A stretch of DNA of 64,000 bases from Onchidella celtica (Eukaryota > Mollusca > Gastropoda > Systellommatophora > Onchidiidae). A program made the translations under genes and the position numbers. Numbering within the stretch: position 1 is the first letter of the stretch; every line of letters begins with the position of its first letter. Where the stretch lies: NCBI GenBank assembly GCA_963931925.1, contig OZ007571.1, positions 55,480,311 through 55,544,310 of the forward strand, written 5' to 3'. Shown one piece after another: positions 13,180 through 24,302 of this stretch. The notes under the pieces are model-generated. The model ran no database searches, was not told the origin of the DNA, and was given only the letters and a program-made list of their open reading frames with translations.

Positions 13180-13650
13180 GGGAGGTATCATACAAAACCC
13201 AGAACGTCACAGCCAGTTGCTGCCAGTAAAATGTATACCCAGGAAATAATGGTAGAAACTGACTATATCTGACCGGGCTTAATATGATAGTTTTCCCGGA
13301 TTTACTAAGAAAATAGAGGAACTTGTGGTGTCCACTTCTTGTCTGCCAGCAGCTGACTTTGCCCTTCCGGCGTGATGTTTTCCCGTACTAGCTTTAGCAA
13401 ATTCAGGAGCGGGGCAGCAACATACCCCCAAACACAGGACAGTTCCAACACATCCCAGGGATTTTTGGCGACGTCCAGAGTCATATCAGGCACAGTCCAG
13501 AGATTGCAGGACCCATGGCAGTGTTCGATAGGACGAGAAATCCCTTAGCCGATGACCTGTGTTTGGGGGTGTGTTTGGTTGCTGCCCCGCTCCTGAATTT
13601 GCTAAAGCTCGTACGGAAAAAAAAAATCACGGCTTAGTATGATACTCCCC
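13180..13650. mobile_element. Harbinger-like MITE, family A, copy 1, split by a B element
   Basis: The left arm (13180-13370) begins GGGAGGTATCATAC after TTA. It holds the family blocks 'gaaataatggtagaa', 'ctgaccgggcttaatatgat' and 'cccggatttactaagaaaat'. The arm stops at 'gcccttccgg'. The right tip 'cttagtatgatactcccc' resumes at 13633, after the B insertion. Without B the element is about 210 bp, the same size as copy A3. The right target duplication is lost in the adjoining C-run. Confidence 0.75.
13371..13631. mobile_element. Family B MITE, copy 1, inserted in a family A element
   Basis: About 261 bp with inverted repeats over about 60 bp at each end. The terminus is CGTGATTTTTTTTTCC, then GTACTAGCTTTAGCAAATTC and AGGAGCGGGGCAGCAAC. 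The interior includes 'aacactgccatgggtcctgc' (reverse orientation), shared with the copy at 16440. It lies wholly inside the A element, so B inserted after A. Superfamily unknown. Confidence 0.82.
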
Positions 13651-13680
13651 TCCCCCCCCCCCCTCCCCCCCCCCCCCCCA
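13640..13680. repeat. C-rich tract
   Basis: About 34 Cs broken by a few Ts, abutting the degraded right end of the family A element. Confidence 0.9.
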
Positions 13681-13916
13681 GTCCTACCAAAGTATCACAC
13701 AAACAGTAAGATAGGGCGTATTTCAGTATTTCATTCTGTAAAATGGTGTTAAAAATTTTATTGAACGTGACGAGGATTGGCTAATACGTTTTTTTTGTTT
13801 TTTTGTTTAAATAACACAATTGTTAAGAGGAGAGATGGGTAGAGGCTGCGTTTCGAATAATCATGCAAGGATCTTGATACAGGGTCTGTGATTGCCAGGC
13901 GATGCTGGCCGCGGTA

Positions 13917-14665
13917 TTTTTGACACCACAATAATATGGCAGCCTGTGTTTTGTCCTAATGGTTGGGTTTCTGGCTGTTGTCGCTGTCTTTATTGCTGTT
14001 GTCTGTTGTTTTAATGTGTTTGACTTGGCAATTTTGGCTTTTTCTTTTCTTTTCTTTTTTTTTGTTTTTTTTTGTTTGTTGTTGTTGTTGCTGTCGTTTT
14101 GTTTGTTAAACGTTTTGATGCCGCGTAATAAGGCAGTCTTGTGTTTTTTTTTTTGCGATGGCTGTTATTTTGGCTGTTGCAGCAGCTTTCATTGCAGTTA
14201 TCAGTTGTTATAACCCTCTAGGCCTCATGTATTACCGGTGATACACACTAGTAATTGATCACTCGGCTGCAGTTCCACAAGAAATTAAGCCTGAAAAGTA
14301 ATTCTTAGTAATTTCCACAGTATACACACACTAAATCAACCAAATGATTAAAGAAAAAAAAAAGAAAAAAAAGCCCTTAATATGTCAATAAGAGTAAATC
14401 CTCACAAAATTCGAATTTTCCCACAAGCAGAGTGTTAATGTGTTTTGACTTGACATTTTTTGTTGTTGTCGTTTTGTCTTTTCATATTTTTGACAGCACG
14501 TAGATCTGCAGTTTGTGTTTTGTTGTAATGGTTGTGTTTCTGGCTGTGGCTGCCGTCATTATTGCTGCTGTCTGATGTTTTTTAAAGTGTTTGACTTGAC
14601 AATTTTGGCTTTTTGTTGTTGTTGTTGTTATTCTTGTTATTGTTGACGTTTTGTATGTTAATAAT
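13917..14665. repeat. Tandem repeat of about 170-bp imperfect units
   Basis: Blocks recur in order: 'ggcagcctgtgttttgtcct', 'aatggttgggtttctggctg', 'attgctgttgtctgttgttt', 'gtgtttgacttggcaatttt', then a (GTT)n run and 'gtcgttttgtttgttaa'. Clear units are 13917-14110 and 14490-14660. Partial units are at 14111-14209 and 14439-14490. A piggyBac-like MITE interrupts the array. The GTT-rich parts give hydrophobic low-complexity open frames that are not genes. Confidence 0.8.
14214..14434. mobile_element. piggyBac-like MITE, family I, copy 1
   Basis: About 221 bp with terminus CCCTCTAGG and a degraded right end. The right flank is TTAA (14435-14438) and the left flank is ATAA, one change from TTAA. 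It matches the copy at 53176-53393 in inverted orientation, sharing 'cttgtgggaaaattc' and 'tcttgtggaactgcagccga' (reverse complement). TTAA target sites and CCCT termini are piggyBac hallmarks. No transposase present. Confidence 0.65.
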
Positions 14666-15038
14666 AGCGCTAGCCGGGTAAAACCACCAGCCATGACAGA
14701 TGCAGTGGCATTGATTGCTGTGGTGGATACGCGGTCGTGTAGATGTCAACAAGCCTGCATCAGTTGCTTTGATTTTTCAATTATCATCTTGGTTGATGCA
14801 GTGAATGTCAGAGGTATACCCAGTGCATTGTATTACCTGCAGTGGGGAATGAATACTGCGCCCGCCCGCCCGCCCGCCTGGGGCAGTGGTTAACCTGGAG
14901 GGATGTTGGGAGAACGAGTGGAGTCAATGGCTAATAGACAATGTAGGAAAGGTGGGCGAGGTTGAGCAGGATGAATGAGTGTTTTGATGGAAGATCCACC
15001 AGAGTATCATGTTCTGACAATAGAACTCTTAACACAAC
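14666..15038. other. Unassigned sequence with a (CCCG)n run
   Basis: A short CCCG tetranucleotide run lies at 14860-14878. Nothing else recognised. Confidence 0.3.
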
Positions 15039-15290
15039 AGAGAGAGAGAGAGGGAGAGAGAGAGAGAGAGAGAAAAAGAGAGAGAGAGAGAGAGAGAGAA
15101 AGTGGGAGAGAATGAGAGAGAGAGAGGGAGGGAGAGAGGCGGGAGGGAAGGGAGAGAAAGGGGAAGGGAGGGAGATGGGAGGGACAGAGGGAGAGAGAAG
15201 AAGGAGGGAGGGAGGGAGAGAGAAGAAGGAGGGACAGAGGGAGAGAGAAGAAGGAGGGAGGGAGGGAGAGAAAGGGGAAGGGAGGGAAGT
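15039..15290. repeat. GA/GGA-rich purine array
   Basis: A (GA)n section grades into GGGA-rich DNA. A subunit 'gggagagagaagaaggaggg' recurs at about 46-bp spacing near 15189-15270. Confidence 0.95.
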
Positions 15291-15863
15291 TAACAGCGAT
15301 AGTTTCAAATGCTAAAAAACTTACCTTTAATTTCACTCCTTATTTGGATGCCCGGGGCCGTCGCCCCCTCTGCCTCCTCCTCTCCCCCCCCCCCACTACA
15401 ATCCCTGTGTGCACGCCACTGACAGAGCACGACACGAAATGCGTAGGTGGGAGGACCTGAAGTCTCCGTACAGCCCGGTGAAGCTGCAAGAAAATCTATG
15501 ACTCACTAAGTTAAAATTTCATGAGCTTTAGCGCGTCACAAACCCGATGTCGTAAGTCCTTGTGTTTGTTATGTTTTGTTTACTTCAAGCCGGGACATTT
15601 CAGACTGAAGGCCAGGAGCAAGAGAGCTAGAGAGCTAAAAGCCGTGAACATTCGGATTTCATTGCTCGAGAAGTTAATATTGATGTAGGAAGTAGATTAT
15701 AAATATTGACACGAGCACATTCATTGGGCGCCTCCGTTGGATACAGGGATCATCGTTCTGCTCAGTGTGTCCTGTGCCTATAAAAGGAGGACAATATATT
15801 GATGTATACATGTGTTGTTATTTCCCATAAACCTCTCGCCCTGAACGTGATTTACATTTCTTA
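15291..15863. other. Unassigned sequence with a possible hAT terminus
   Basis: At 15400-15421 'tgtgtgcacgccactg' has the form of a right hAT-type end (reverse complement CAGTGGCGTGCACACA), preceded by C-rich DNA. I could not find the matching left end. Confidence 0.35.
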
Positions 15864-16053
15864 GAGGTGAAACAGACGAAGGCTGGTGTGGTGCCAGACT
15901 GCTGGCTATCCGCCCATACATTTTGTTTCACGCTAACACAATGGGCACTAGCGGGGTGCAGCGGGCGGTGCATGTCGTGCCAGTGTGTAGCAAAATTTAT
16001 GGACGGCGAGCCACCAGTCAGGCGCCTACTCCAGCTTTGGTCTGTTTCACCCC
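15864..16053. mobile_element. Family K MITE, copy 1
   Basis: Ends are GAGGTGAAACAGACGAAGGC and GCTTTGGTCTGTTTCACCCC. The inverted repeat extends about 40 bp into 'ctggtgtggtgccagac'. Flanking triplets are TTA and TGA. About 190 bp. Copy 2 lies at 62656-62861. A short GGG-like terminus with 3-bp T-N-A flanks suggests a PIF/Harbinger relative; that is inference. Confidence 0.78.
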
Positions 16054-16439
16054 TGATAGTGAGACGGCAGCACATCTGTTGACCGGCAGGTACAATAAAT
16101 ATTGATATTTGCTCATAAAAACAGGATTATGTTGGTTGGGCTCACGACAATCACACCCTGTGACATGTCACACTTTTGATCGCATTGGTGATTTTATTTG
16201 ATGCAGCCTTTGTCACTGCTCTCCGTCCTCCCGCGGGTGGTTGGTGAGCATCTGGCCCTATCTTTATGTCCTATCATTCTATTGTAGTCTGTGTACCCTC
16301 ATACATCTTATCGCAATGTTATGAACGTTATCATGTTGCCTTACTTTCTTCAAACTCCGATTCAAAGTCAAACTACTTCCCCATCCATTTATGCTTTATT
16401 TTCCCTTTTGTTTTATGGTCGTTGGTCTGGTCCGCTTCG
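16054..16439. other. Unassigned sequence
   Basis: No recognisable feature between the K and B elements. Confidence 0.3.
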
Positions 16440-16693
16440 CGTGATTTTTTTTTTTTTCGTACTCACTTTACCAAATTCAGGAGCGGGGCAGCAACACACC
16501 TTCAAACACAGGTCACCGGCTAAGGGATTTCTCGTCCTACCGAACACTGCCATGGGTGCTGCAATCTCTGGACTGTGCACCCTAACCCTAACCCTAAAAT
16601 GACTCTGAACGTCACCGAAAATCCCTGTAATATGTTGGAGCTGTTGCTGCCACGCTCCTGAATTTGGTAAAGTGAGTACGAAAAAAAATCACG
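16440..16693. mobile_element. Family B MITE, copy 2
   Basis: About 254 bp with long inverted ends: CGTGATTTTTTTTTTTTTCG, then 'tactcactttaccaaattca' and 'ggagcggggcagcaac'. It is inverted relative to copy 1. The interior 'aacactgccatgggtgctgc' and 'aatctctggactgtgc' match copy 1 closely. It differs by a telomere-like insertion and by a shorter right arm. Confidence 0.85.
16579..16598 (+). repeat. Short interstitial telomere-like repeat (CCCTAA)3
   Basis: ACCCTAACCCTAACCCTAAA lies inside B copy 2. At the homologous position B copy 1 has only five bases between 'ctggactgtgc' and 'atgactctg', so the repeat is an extra relative to that copy. Confidence 0.9.
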
Positions 16694-16786
16694 CCGCCTC
16701 TTCCTGTTATTTTGTCCTCAGTATTTCTGACGGTCACTTTTCTTTTCTTCCCCAGTGCAGCGCCGTCTCGCTTCTCCAACCATTTG

Positions 16787-17035
16787 TCCCCCTTAGAACG
16801 ACAAGGGTCTATCTCCACTTTTGGGGCTGAACTGAGTGGCACACTTCTACAGACCTTCTACGTTGTGTGTCAAAAGTATCAAGCGGATTCGGTGTGTAAT
16901 TTTGTAAGTATTACCTAAAGAGGAAATAAATTCATATCTTTAAAAGCTGGAAACACATGAAACTTCAATCATCATCAATAATAGTTCTTAAACGTTCATG
17001 GAAGGGAGGAGTGAGAGCCTTGTCGAATGATTCGG
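16787..17035. mobile_element. Family C MITE, copy 1
   Basis: The left end 'gtcccccttagaacgacaag' is opposed by the right end 'gagagccttgtcgaatgatt'. The interior 'atcaagcggattcggtgtgt', 'aatttgtaagtatta' and 'catgaaacttcaatcat' is shared with three other copies. About 245 bp, non-coding, superfamily unknown. Confidence 0.75.
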
Positions 17036-17222
17036 CTCGCACTCCGGGTAATGATTTCTCATCTTGTTCTTTTGCCCACTCTGTCATTCCCTCTTCCCAA
17101 AGCCTCACTAACTTGATCTTACTTACCACTTCTGTTATAATATTCTGGTCCCTTGCTTTTTGCGAGCACAATGTGATCGTCATCATGTCGGCGTGCTTAG
17201 TCCTATTCATTCGTTCTTTCTT

Positions 17223-17268
<46 letters not shown>

Positions 17269-18414
17269 CCCCCCCCCCATTTTGAGTTCCTTGGGTGTTC
17301 TCTGTCATGTCTCTCCCACTTCCGTTCTCTTGGTTACAATGATGGACAAGCGCTCATCTGTGGAAAGCGCGCAGGGATCAAATCCCAAGAGTCGGGGATC
17401 GGAAGTTGATGAGTGCGTCCAGCTATGGGGAGTTGTGTGGGTGGTAGAGGCCTAGGTAACCTTGTGGTGTCTTACGTAGGACCACATGATGCATCGAATA
17501 GGGAAATAGATTCCTTGTGCTGCCCCCCCCCCCCGCCCCCTCCTCCATCCCTTCCTCGCGCCCTATCCCCGCCTCAAGTTACGTGGACAAGGATTAAAAC
17601 TATAATAAGTACAAGGGCTTGATCAAATGTATTGCTTGTTGGACTCATCATCTGATTGCAAGTTTTCTTATTCGACCCTCTGCTGGAATACGAAGCTCAT
17701 ACGTTTACCGAAGATTACAGCTAGGCAAGAATTCTCCACAATGTCTGTCTCATTAGCCCAGACAAACAATATTGTTTCATTGAATGGCGATGATAACCCC
17801 CACCCCCCAAAAAAAAAAACCAACTCCCGGATGGTCTTTGAAATCAGTATCAGTAAAAGAGAAGACTCTCCCCCCGCCTCCCTTCCAAAATTCCCGCATG
17901 GCCCAGATTTTTTTCCCAACGTCTAGTGGTGCCACCCAGGCCCCAGACAATTGAGAAACTGGGACCTTTCAAACGGAGGCGTCGAGATGGACTGGTCTTA
18001 CGTGGTTGATCAATTCAAGTCTCGGGAACTTCTTTGTTATCAAGCGAAAACGCCTCAAGCCTATTACATCTCAAATTTGAGCCAATTTCATTGCTATTCC
18101 CGGCTATTTCAAAATATGAATGCAATTTTGAAAAACCCACAGGCGGTTGATTCTTTTTAAGCTGGCACTGCGCACAATCATTACGTGTGAACTTAAAAAG
18201 TACAGCTATTAGTTTACTGGAAGACTCTTAGTGGAAGAGTTTGCCGTGGGGACATGAGGGAAGTCCTGAGAGGGCCGGGATTCCTGTGCGGTCGACGGTG
18301 GCACACCTAATTACAGTGGGTGCATTACTGTACATTCCACTCGCGTGGACTTATATTCAGATTGCCAGTTACAGATTGCAAAGGTGCGAATTCTTGTGTT
18401 GACCCACGCATAAT
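17036..18414. other. Unassigned sequence with a (TC)n tract and C-runs
   Basis: (TC)n spans 17222-17266 and is followed by a C-run to 17278. Another C-run lies at 17522-17534. Short open frames across these are low complexity. Confidence 0.45.
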
Positions 18415-18675
18415 GCGACGTTAGTTTTTGTTTGTTCCAGCTCCACTTTTTGCACAACCGAGAAATTCGACGTTAGACGTTTGCGGGTTCAGTAGTATAA
18501 TAAGGAGGTACGAGTTGTAGAATACAATTTCGGAACTGTGAAATAGCTTGATAAGTGCCACAACACATTTAAAACAAATGTCAAAGTGTGCGTTTATTAT
18601 ATCTCTTTTACATACTAATAGATCCCCGGTTTTTCATAAAATGGAGAAAGAACAAACAAGAACTAAGTTTGCGAC
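18415..18675. mobile_element. Family J MITE, copy 3
   Basis: Ends GCGACGTTAGTTTTTGTTTG and 'aacaagaactaagtttgcga', with all family interior blocks in the same orientation as copy 2. About 261 bp. Confidence 0.85.
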
Positions 18676-18950
18676 AATAAACTATATAGGGGACTGTCTT
18701 TGAAACTTTGCATCCATGTTATGTAAATGTTATGTTGGCTGTTTTGGTAAATTATTGCCATAATTTAAGTGCAGGATTTTTTTTTCATGCTTAGTTCTTG
18801 GAGATTTAGCATAGGCACTTACGTGCGACTTGGTTGTGTCGCTGTCGTATCGCAGTCGCCTGGCATTTAAAAAAAAAATCTAGACGGATGAGTGGATACG
18901 CGCACACATGCGTCATGCTGGCTCACTTTTGAGTCAACGGGGATATATCC

Positions 18951-19190
18951 TCACTGCTCTGCGATAATGGCGTATGTCAGACTTATGCCCAGAGGCAGTT
19001 GGCTGTTCACTGCATTCCTCAGCATGAGGGCTATCAGATAATATTAACAGGAAAAGTATCGCGCCAATAGGAAAATGTAATAATCCTACAGAATCATAAT
19101 GGTACAAGTCACCAAATGACAGGGAAAGACAAAAAAAATTGCTTAATATCTCAAAGGTTTCGAAAATGACTATTAGCGTACAGCTGTGAT
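18951..19190. mobile_element. Family E MITE, copy 1
   Basis: The left end 'tcactgctctgcgataatgg' is opposed by 'attagcgtacagctgtgatg'. The interior 'ctcagcatgagggctatcag' and 'aatcataatggtacaagtca' matches the copy at 30899-31147 in inverted orientation. About 240 bp, non-coding. Confidence 0.75.
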
Positions 19191-19241
19191 GACTTGGAGC
19201 TAGGACACGGCAACACAACACAAACGACAACAAGCCACACG

Positions 19242-19419
19242 TGTGTGCCTACCTACATTTTTGGGACCCTGAAGCTTCAACTGTTATGGGACTCCTTCGC
19301 AATCAGCAATAATAGGGCAACATTCGCAATTCAGTCATTAAGAAGTTTCGCCAGGGCCCCTCCGGGATTAGGGGCCTTGAAGTTTAAGCTTCATTAGTTT
19401 CATAGTAGATCCGCCACTG
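19242..19419. mobile_element. hAT-like MITE, family D, copy 2
   Basis: The right end GTAGATCCGCCACTG is intact; the left end is degraded ('tgtgtgcctacctac'). The interior 'ttttgggaccctgaagcttc' and 'aagcttcattagtttcat' matches copies 1 and 3 in inverted orientation. No clear target duplication remains. Confidence 0.7.
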
Positions 19420-20289
19420 GCCTGAGATCAAATCGCTCCAAAAGGCGGGCAGTAGCAGGTGAGATTGACATTCAAAGGCGCGTTTGGCCCAGTGTTTTTT
19501 GCGGGAAGACACAGTTCTCACGGTGACTCAGGTGTTCATTACCGAGTGATGAAGTCATCATCAGCTGCCTCGGGATACACGCAGAGATTAACATCTTCAG
19601 TCCCTGGGAGCAAGCGACTGGTAGACGATGACATGGACCGACGACATGGAGTAAAACAATAAGAAGGGGGGGGGGGGGCTTTGCAAAACTCGATCCAGTA
19701 CAAGATTACCATGTCTTGTCAGGGCCTGACACTGGAGCTATCGATCTGTAAGAGGGAAGACACCATTAGAGGCAAGCAGCGGAATGGAAAACGTTTGGGT
19801 GTGGAGTCGGTGGGACAACAGGAGGGAAGAAAATACGGAGGAAAAAAAACGCTTGAGAGCATACAAACAAAAATAAAGAGCCATCCACTAACAAGAGGGT
19901 GAGGGGGGGGGGTGAAACGCGTGGTAGAACAAAGTTGGGGGAGGGGGGGGGGGGACTGGGGAGCCTACGTATCTTGGTACCTGTAGCGAATCGAAAGATT
20001 TGTTACGTTTCGTATGTGTGTTTTTCAAAACCTGAGTTGTGTAGAACAAAAATTGAATTTAGGCTATGGATCTAACGAAACCGTCAATAATTTCATGCAA
20101 AATACCACCTATAATTTTAGAACAGTAAGGCCTCATCATTGTTATTTACCATTCTAATTGCTATACTGTCATACAAGGGAGGGGCTGGGTTGAATCCAAG
20201 CGTATGAACGGTCTTTACTGGAAGTTGGGGGGAGGGGGGGGGGATTGCCAAAATCAAACGTGCTTAATCTTTTGATGGTCCCTTATGTT
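19420..20289. other. Unassigned sequence with G-runs
   Basis: G-runs occur at about 19667-19678, 19903-19910, 19939-19954 and 20226-20242. No gene recognised. Confidence 0.35.
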
Positions 20290-21295
20290 CACCTATAAGA
20301 ACTAGTTCACATATTATAGCACCAGACGAGCTAAATGTGTGTAGTTGCGAATACCGTACAGCATTGAAATTAGAAGTATTTTAGATAAAACTCCAAGCTT
20401 TTCACGGGGAGACGTCATGGTAAAGACTAACATTTAAGATCGGCATACGATGCCAAGAAGGTAAACATTGTTATTGCCGGGCGTTTTAAAAGTAGCATTT
20501 CGATTTTTTCAGCTTTCTGATTAAGAACTATAAACTTCCGGCCACCTTAATATGGTTTGGCATGGGTCTGAAAGGAGTGCTCAGTCTGCAATTGTGTGCG
20601 AAGAGTGAGGAGTTAGGATTACCGTACTGTATTGAAATTAGAGAATTTAAAACAGAACTCCAAGCTTTTGATCAGATTGATGCGGATGTGTAAATACTAA
20701 CATCTCAGGTCAGCGTACGATGCAAGAAAAGTAAATCTTATGTTGTTACAGGTCGTTTTAAAACCAACATTTTTATGTTTGTTTTTTTTCCAGCTTTCCA
20801 GCCCGGAGCTGTAATTTCTGCCCACCTTTAGGGGGGTATCATACAAAGCCCGGAACATCAGAGCCAGTTGCTGCCAGCAAAATGTGCACCCACGAAATAA
20901 TGGCAGAATCTGACTGTGTTTGACCGGGCGTAGTATGATAGGGTCTGCCCGGATTTACTAAGAAAATATAGGAAATTATGGTGTGTACTTATTGCCTGCC
21001 AGCAACTGAGCGTGCCGTTCCGGACTCAAGGGGGTGCCCTACTAAGCCTGGACAGATACAAGCAGCTGCTGGCATACACGCTGTGCACATTGCACACCAT
21101 TATTTCTTTTATTTTCTTAGTAAATCCGGGCAGATCCTATCATACTAAGCTCGGTCAGACACAGTCAGCTTCTGCCATTATTCTTTGTACATTTTGCTGG
21201 CAGCTTCTGATTGTGTCTGACCGGGCTTAGTATGATACCTGCCTTATGTAGTTTCATGCATGTCTGAAGAGGATGCTCATTATGCAGTTATAGTG
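20290..21295. repeat. Tandem duplication, period about 268 bp, interrupted by a MITE
   Basis: Unit 1 and unit 2 share 'taccgtacagcattgaaatt' (20352 versus 20620), 'actccaagctttt', 'cgatgccaagaaggtaaa' and the run through 'ccgggcgttttaaaa'. The start of a further unit resumes at 21247 ('tgtagtttcatgcatgtctg' against 'tatggtttggcatgggtctg' at 20553). A family A dimer sits at that junction. Confidence 0.8.
20831..21243. mobile_element. Harbinger-like MITE, family A, copy 2 (inverted dimer)
   Basis: It begins GGGGGGTATCATAC and ends GTATGATACCTGCC, flanked on both sides by TTA (20828-20830 and 21244-21246). The 413 bp form two head-to-head arms, each like the 210-230-bp single copies. The inner end of the second arm, 'gggggtgccctactaagcct', is another family terminus. 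A TTA target duplication with GGG termini is typical of PIF/Harbinger. There is no coding capacity. Confidence 0.85.
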
Positions 21296-22568
21296 CTTGT
21301 CACTGTACAAATATCTGTGCAGAAATAGTATTAGAAGACACTGTTAGTAATGTTTCTGATCCTTTCCTGATGACCATGTGAGTAAAACAGTTGCAACAGC
21401 TCATTAGCGACTGACGTGTCTGCGCTATATGTGGTGGAACAGTTGAGTGCATGCATAGTTTATATTTGCAGAGAAGCATATTGTGTGGCCCCGCTCCATT
21501 GATTGCCACTTAATCGATATCCTGTACATACATAGCCCGGATAGAATCGACTGTGTACACTCCAAAAGATTTCAATGCCAATGATAATGCTCTGTTTGTG
21601 TGGCCATAGGATTTGTCGTGTTGGGATGACATCATTCCTTCTTTAATCTGCTTCTTCCTTCTTCTTCGTGTTCTTGTCTTGTTCTTGTTTTCCTTCTTTT
21701 TTTTCTTCTTCATCATCTTCGTTTTCTTCCTCTTAATCCTCTTTGACGTGGACCCGTAGCGCATCTTGTCGTCTCTGAAAGAGTCCGAAGTCTACAAATT
21801 GATTTAACAGATTTTTATCATATTTACAGGGTTTCATAGACATACTTTACAGTATGGGCCCTCTCCCTTTTTGACTTCACTTTTATTTAATATTATTTGT
21901 GCTATCATTAAAAGATCATTAATTAAAACAATAAGACAGAGGCAACTGAAATTTCTAGGACACATCTATCGCCCCAGGAGCCACGAACATCTAGCAGGGG
22001 TGGACAGAGGAGAACTTTGACTGAAAGTCTCAATTAATGGACAACGAATAAATAAACATCACAACAGCAACAACTCCTTCTTGAGGTTGGCTGGTGACAG
22101 ATCCGAGTGGAGAGCCATGAACGCCAATGTCTGTTCCAGACAGGCCAATTGATGATGATGATGATTTATGGGAATCGGAGGGTTAAAGATAGTCCAAAGT
22201 ATGATAAGGAAAAAAACGTGAAAGGCGCAAAAGAGGCGGCTATTATGCCGACGCAAAGTTAAACCCAAACTCCAACCCATTCTTCTTCTTTACCCCTTAG
22301 CTCCCACCCACCTCACATTCCCCCATCCCTTCGCTCAGCCGTCTGAAGTGGGCTATGGAATCAACTTTTTATCTGTTCTAATTCATCGTCAGGTGCACTG
22401 ATGCGGTAACAAACGACGATCAGCTCATTAAAACACATTATGCGCTGTTGCTGCAAAGGATTTACTCTCGGCTGATTAGGACCATGAATAATTGGTGACC
22501 ATTGTGGACACATCTCACTCGTCTCGTAGCCAGTCTGTCATCTCCCTCCCCCCCACCCCCACCCCCAA

Positions 22569-22602
<34 letters not shown>

Positions 22603-24302
22603 GGATACAGTGCTTTTAACACTGCAGACGCTCATTGTCGGCACTGACCACTTATCTTGAAAAATAAACAAAGGGAGAAGGAAAATAAAAAGCCACTTTG
22701 TGAGAGACGGTTTTACAGACATCTTGTGATCATTAGGGAACCACGCACGGACGGAGAAAATATAATAATGCAATTCAGGACGAAACGATTTCTATTTTTG
22801 TTGTTTTTTAGTTTTTTTTGTTTCGTTTCTTTTTTTTTCATGTGTGCGCTCGGTGTAATTTGGTCTAATCTGGCTCTGCCTCATGATTTCTGCAATCTCA
22901 GTAAGATTACCATGGTAGCAAGAGAACAGATGACTCGACTAAACCTGCCGATCGAATTAGGACGTGGTTGTCAGACAGGCAGTTGTACAAATTGTACATT
23001 GATCGTGTTCAGTGTTGGCTCACGAACACGACTTGTGCATTTTAGCTATTGGTGTCGGTCTGTGAAAGGAGCTCATTGTCGTTTGTAGACATCATACACC
23101 TGATACTGCCGTTCATAAGGAAAATTGTTGGCATTTAACGAGGTATTAATCCTGACATTTGCCCCGTTTATTTGTTTTAGATACTTTTGTTCATATACAC
23201 AACTTTGTACAATTTACTTGTAAGTACACTGTACATCTTTAACCTTAGCCCTACGCCATGGGTCTTGTGGACCCAGAAGCAATGACAAACGTTTGCAATT
23301 ATCTTATTTCTGGGAATTTTTTCTCGAAATTCCGGGTATTCCTCAATTATATAATTGCCCATCTTCCCATAGTTTTGAAATTTCACATATGCACGTGCAT
23401 GTTAACCAACGCAACCGCATTTTTACGATGAACGACAAGGCAAAATGGCTGAATGTAAATCCATGTCACTTGTGTACATTTCTGGAGCAGTTTAATTTGT
23501 GCCATTTGACTATGCCAATGCAGAGAGCTAGACAGTTCTTTGTACAATGTAACGTCAGATTAACGATTCAGATTTCTCCTGTCTAATCAAATGTAAAAAA
23601 AAAAAAAAAAAACTTTCTAATTAAGTGGAATTTCGACACCCGAGATAATATCAACATCTTTAAACGACACGTATTTTAGTGTTGGTTACAAGAGGCTTTG
23701 AGACCAGGCGAGGATTAATAAGATATTGATTTGCCCGAAGGTTGTGTGTCGTGTGAATAGCGCTAACGCTTATTCAAGCCTCGTGTATGAAGAATGTCTC
23801 AAAACATCCGCTGTCGACAGCCTCTAGAGTTTATTATTTTGCACAATAGGAGATAAAAATCGCCTCGCGAGTTTTTTACCGTCGTGCTGCATTCAGTTGA
23901 TTTTCTCTAGAGACGAGGAGTTCACGCGTGCTGTTGCATTTTCTTGGTGTGATTGCGACTTGTTATTTCACTGCAGGACCATGTCTGTACGAGTTGTAGG
24001 TCCCACTGCGTCTATTTCCGCATCCAGCAGTGTAACAAATTCTTTCTCTCCCCCCCCCCCCCCCACCCCTTCTTTTGGGAGGTTTGTTTTCTTGTTTCAA
24101 CATACGCTCGAAAACCAAAACAGATTAGCCGTGTGTGGTTGGTTGTCGAAGAAGCTGATTAGATAAGTGAACAATGGACGTTTTGTTTCTGCGATTTTCT
24201 GGTTGAAGAAGAAAGAAAGAAAAACTGTGGAGGCGAAGAGAGAGAGAGAGAGAGAAACATCTCCTCTGAATCATAAAGATTATTAAGGAATTAAGGAATA
24301 AG
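21296..24302. other. Unassigned sequence with assorted simple repeats
   Basis: Holds a pyrimidine-rich stretch at 21643-21740, (GAT)n at 22152-22166, a (CA)n tract at about 22569-22600 and a poly-A run at 23594-23611. Also present are a C-run at 24051-24064 and (GA)n at 24238-24255. An open frame of about 140 codons at 22657-23088 has no motif I recognise and I do not call it. Confidence 0.4.

Noticed and set aside
14931-15336. Proline/serine/leucine-rich minus-strand frames
   Set aside because: Products of the GA/GGGA array.
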